Of a stretch of DNA of 9,051 nt, positions 7,521-9,051 are shown piece by piece. The notes beneath the pieces are model-generated. The model was not told the origin of the DNA, ran no database searches, and saw only the letters and a list, made by a program, of their open reading frames with translations. This DNA is from an uncultured Lachnospiraceae bacterium (lineage in GTDB: Bacteria > Bacillota > Clostridia > Lachnospirales > Lachnospiraceae). The stretch is taken from the NCBI GenBank assembly GCA_945492935.1, contig CALYVE010000052.1, forward strand, positions 1-9,051. Reading direction: 5' to 3'. Position numbers and translations under genes: made by a program. Each line of letters begins with the position of its first letter. The first letter of the stretch is position 1.

Positions 7521-7628
7521 AATATATTCATCTCCTTCATTTTTCCTTTATTTTACTGGCTTTCCGCGATTCGTGTTTTTAACCGAGTACCACATCGAGT
7601 ACCACGGAGATGAATTTCGCATCAAGTT
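7521..7628. other. probable element/host boundary with direct repeats
   Basis: 108 bp between the integrase stop and ychF. It contains two exact CGAGTACCAC direct repeats (7584-7593 and 7596-7605; start to start 12 bp), and a related TATACCAC (7630-7637) overlaps the integrase end. Elements of this kind carry the attachment site next to int, and paired short repeats there are typical of recombinase arm-binding sites. The att core itself cannot be fixed without the other end of the element or an empty site. Confidence 0.45.
7526..7615 (-). repeat. 10-bp inverted repeat covering the ychF ribosome binding site
   Basis: Minus strand ATTCATCTCC (7615-7606) is the exact complement of GGAGATGAAT (7535-7526), which includes the ychF ribosome binding site. 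In a transcript reading from int into ychF the two arms could pair over 10 bp with a 70-nt loop and hide that site. One arm lies just inside the presumed element boundary. Confidence 0.4.
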
Positions 7629-8759
7629 TTATACCACTTTTAACGCGTCAGCCACTAAGTCAATTTCTCTATGTTTTTCATCCTCTGTAATATGAACATA
7701 CAGATTCATGGTAATACCGATATTAGAATGACCTAAAATCTTCTGCAGAGTCTTGGGCTTCATTCCACCTTCAATGCACCTTGTCGCAAAAGTATGTCTG
7801 AGTACATGCATTGAAAATCTCGGAATACCTACACGGTCACAATACTTAAAAAGTCCTGTATCATAAGTACTGTTCTTGACCGGCGTTCCCTTTCTGCAAA
7901 GAAAGACAATATCCTTCCATTCCATCGGCACGAGCTTTAAGCTCTTATTCTTTGATCTCTGATTTTCAAGAATACGAATTGCTTCGTCTGTAAGAGGAAT
8001 TGTACGATAGCCGGATTTACTCTTAGGTGGACCAACTCTCCATTCACCTACCTTATAGCGATATTCCATCGTCCTCTCAATCTTCATGGTACGATTTTCG
8101 AAGTCGATATCACTCCACTTAAGTCCTATAAGCTCACCTGTACGAAGTCCGGTCTGCAACACGAAGCGGTACTGATTCTCATAGCTGTAGCCAACCACAG
8201 CTTCTAAGAACTTTTTCTGAACGTCTATCGTAAGAGCTTCTTTCTTATCTGAAGGCTTTCCCATATCGCTCTTTAACGACTTCTTACAGGGATTTGCAAT
8301 GAGAACATCATTTTCCCTTGCGAACTCAAACATGTTGTAAAGAGCGATCCGCGTCTGGTATATGGTAGTCGTCTTATAGCCCTCATCAGCCATATCCGAA
8401 AAAATCTTCTGGCAGTGAATGGGCTTTACATCAGTTAAGAGTTTATTGCCTATAACACCCTTGATATTACGCTCATACCGTTCCGAATAGTTTCTGACCG
8501 TATTAGGTCTCACTGTCTGCTTTTTTATCCCTATCCAATAATCGAACCAGGCATCAACGAGCATATCCGTTGCCTGGTCGAGGTCACTGTGTTGGTCTAT
8601 GTATGTAGCATCAGCAAGCCACTGTTTTACCTCTTGAAGTTTCTTGGATCTTTTCGTTCTGCGCTTCCCAAATTTATCAACAAATCTGGCGAAATAAGTC
8701 CCGTTAGGTTGCTGAACGATTCCTGCTCCAATCTCCTTTCCTTTGAGATCTTTTCCCAT
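7629..8759 (-). CDS. int: tyrosine recombinase/integrase (Tn916-type)
   Basis: Site-specific recombinase that inserts and excises its element by strand exchange through a covalent 3'-phosphotyrosine link. It has 376 residues and looks intact. Residues about 1-55 form an arm-type DNA-binding domain (NGTYFARFVDKFGKRRTKR). About 62-165 is the SAM-like core-binding domain. The C-terminal catalytic domain has R206 (TGLRTGEL), likely Lys in the PKSKSG turn (246-248), H318 and R321 (HVLRH), H344 (ILGHSN) and nucleophile Y354 (MNLYVH). AGGAG lies 6 nt before the ATG. It follows xis with a 137-bp spacer that holds its own promoter, and its stop lies 108 bp before ychF, so this is one end of an integrated conjugative element or prophage. 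Xis type favours a Tn916-like element, but cargo genes are outside the window. Confidence 0.96.
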   Translation of the reverse strand: MGKDLKGKEIGAGIVQQPNGTYFARFVDKFGKRRTKRSKKLQEVKQWLADATYIDQHSDLDQATDMLVDAWFDYWIGIKKQTVRPNTVRNYSERYERNIKGVIGNKLLTDVKPIHCQKIFSDMADEGYKTTTIYQTRIALYNMFEFARENDVLIANPCKKSLKSDMGKPSDKKEALTIDVQKKFLEAVVGYSYENQYRFVLQTGLRTGELIGLKWSDIDFENRTMKIERTMEYRYKVGEWRVGPPKSKSGYRTIPLTDEAIRILENQRSKNKSLKLVPMEWKDIVFLCRKGTPVKNSTYDTGLFKYCDRVGIPRFSMHVLRHTFATRCIEGGMKPKTLQKILGHSNIGITMNLYVHITEDEKHREIDLVADALKVV

Positions 8760-8805
8760 TTAAGGCTCCTTTCTAAGCTATAAGAGCCCCAAATTAGCAC
8801 GCTAT

Positions 8806-8834
8806 ATTATACACCAACTAGGGCTCAAATGCAA
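8806..8834 (-). promoter_or_regulatory. predicted int promoter
   Basis: Minus strand TTGCAT (8834-8829), 17-bp spacer, perfect TATAAT (8811-8806), 47 bp before the int start codon. Inverted GAGCCC/GGGCTC arms (8826-8821 and 8789-8784) flank the -10 and could be an operator. The match is strong; regulation by the arms is inference. Confidence 0.65.
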
Positions 8835-8865
8835 TGTTATTTCATTTTTTTGATAGCCGATAAAC

Positions 8866-8897
8866 AGCGTGGTTACCCCATTTGTTGGGAATACGCT
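8866..8897 (-). repeat. nested inverted repeat just after xis
   Basis: Outer arms AGCGT (8897-8893) and ACGCT (8870-8866) enclose inner arms CCCA (8889-8886) and TGGG (8880-8877). The structure overlaps the xis stop codon. No T run follows directly, so it is not a standard terminator. The 9-mer ATATAGCGT here (8901-8893) recurs at the int -10 (8807-8799). It may be a protein-binding or mRNA structure; its role is unknown. Confidence 0.3.
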
Positions 8898-9051
8898 ATA
8901 TCTCTACGTTGTCCGAAATGAACTTTTCAAATTCCTTTCGTTTAACAAGTTTCTTCTTCCCTACATACAGAACAAAAGGACATCTCGGTGATCTGAGCAA
9001 GCTCTCCAATTTATTGATACCAATATTGGAATACTCCGCAGCCTCTTTTAT
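8896..9051 (-). CDS. xis: excisionase Xis, Tn916 type (N-terminus beyond window)
   Basis: Small DNA-bending accessory protein that steers the neighbouring integrase towards excision. The last 51 codons plus TAG are inside the window; I read them directly, as the frame has no start in the window. Seen: IKEAAEYSNIGINKLESLL, matching the helix-turn-helix of Tn916-type excisionases (EAAKYFRIG-NKLR), then PFVLYVGKKKLVKRKEFEKF, matching the wing and C-terminal helix, and a stop at the usual place. The full protein should be about 65-70 residues. It sits directly upstream of int on the same strand, the standard arrangement. Confidence 0.88.
   Translation of the reverse strand: MKEAAEYSNIGINKLESLLRSPRCPFVLYVGKKKLVKRKEFEKFISDNVEI

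Noticed and set aside
1..9051. CRISPR arrays, tRNA, rRNA or riboswitches
   Set aside because: No regularly spaced repeats, cloverleaf or known aptamer core was found on either strand; the gaps between genes are all under 170 bp.

Overview
The window looks like a chromosome segment of a low-to-mid GC Gram-positive anaerobe, most likely of the class Clostridia and near Lachnospiraceae. This rests on gene order, protein style (for example the CxC-containing tail of RsmH, and FtsL with a long basic cytoplasmic tail) and strong AGGAG-type ribosome binding sites. Genus or species cannot be named from sequence alone. Every convincing gene lies on the minus strand, so the window is best read from right to left.

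Right end (about 7521-9051): the integration/excision end of a mobile element. A Tn916-type excisionase (cut by the window edge, 8896-9051) is followed by a complete tyrosine recombinase (7629-8759) with its own TTGCAT/TATAAT promoter. The 108 bp between the integrase stop and the next host gene contains two CGAGTACCAC direct repeats. This is the probable element/host boundary. The rest of the element would lie beyond the right edge.

Middle (5492-7520): two housekeeping genes, ychF (OBG-family P-loop NTPase) and lgt (prolipoprotein diacylglyceryl transferase), 10 bp apart and probably co-transcribed. A weak AT-rich hairpin/T-tract follows lgt.

Left (1-5460): the start of a division and cell wall (dcw) cluster in the usual order: mraZ (regulator), rsmH (16S rRNA m4C1402 methyltransferase), an ftsL-like division protein, then two tandem class B penicillin-binding proteins (FtsI/PbpB/SpoVD family). 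The second PBP runs off the left edge. Upstream of mraZ is a recognisable promoter followed by regularly spaced GTGG/GTGT boxes (10-11 bp apart, plus one at 21 bp), which look like an MraZ autoregulatory operator.

The most notable anomaly is in the first PBP gene (1363-3348). It is intact in sequence character from membrane anchor through the SxxK, SxN and KTG motifs, but an in-frame TAG at 2910-2908 splits it. The frame is the same on both sides, so this is a substitution-type nonsense codon, not a frameshift. Possible readings are a real nonsense mutation, a sequencing or assembly error, or amber readthrough/suppression. I found no clearly novel multi-gene system in the window.
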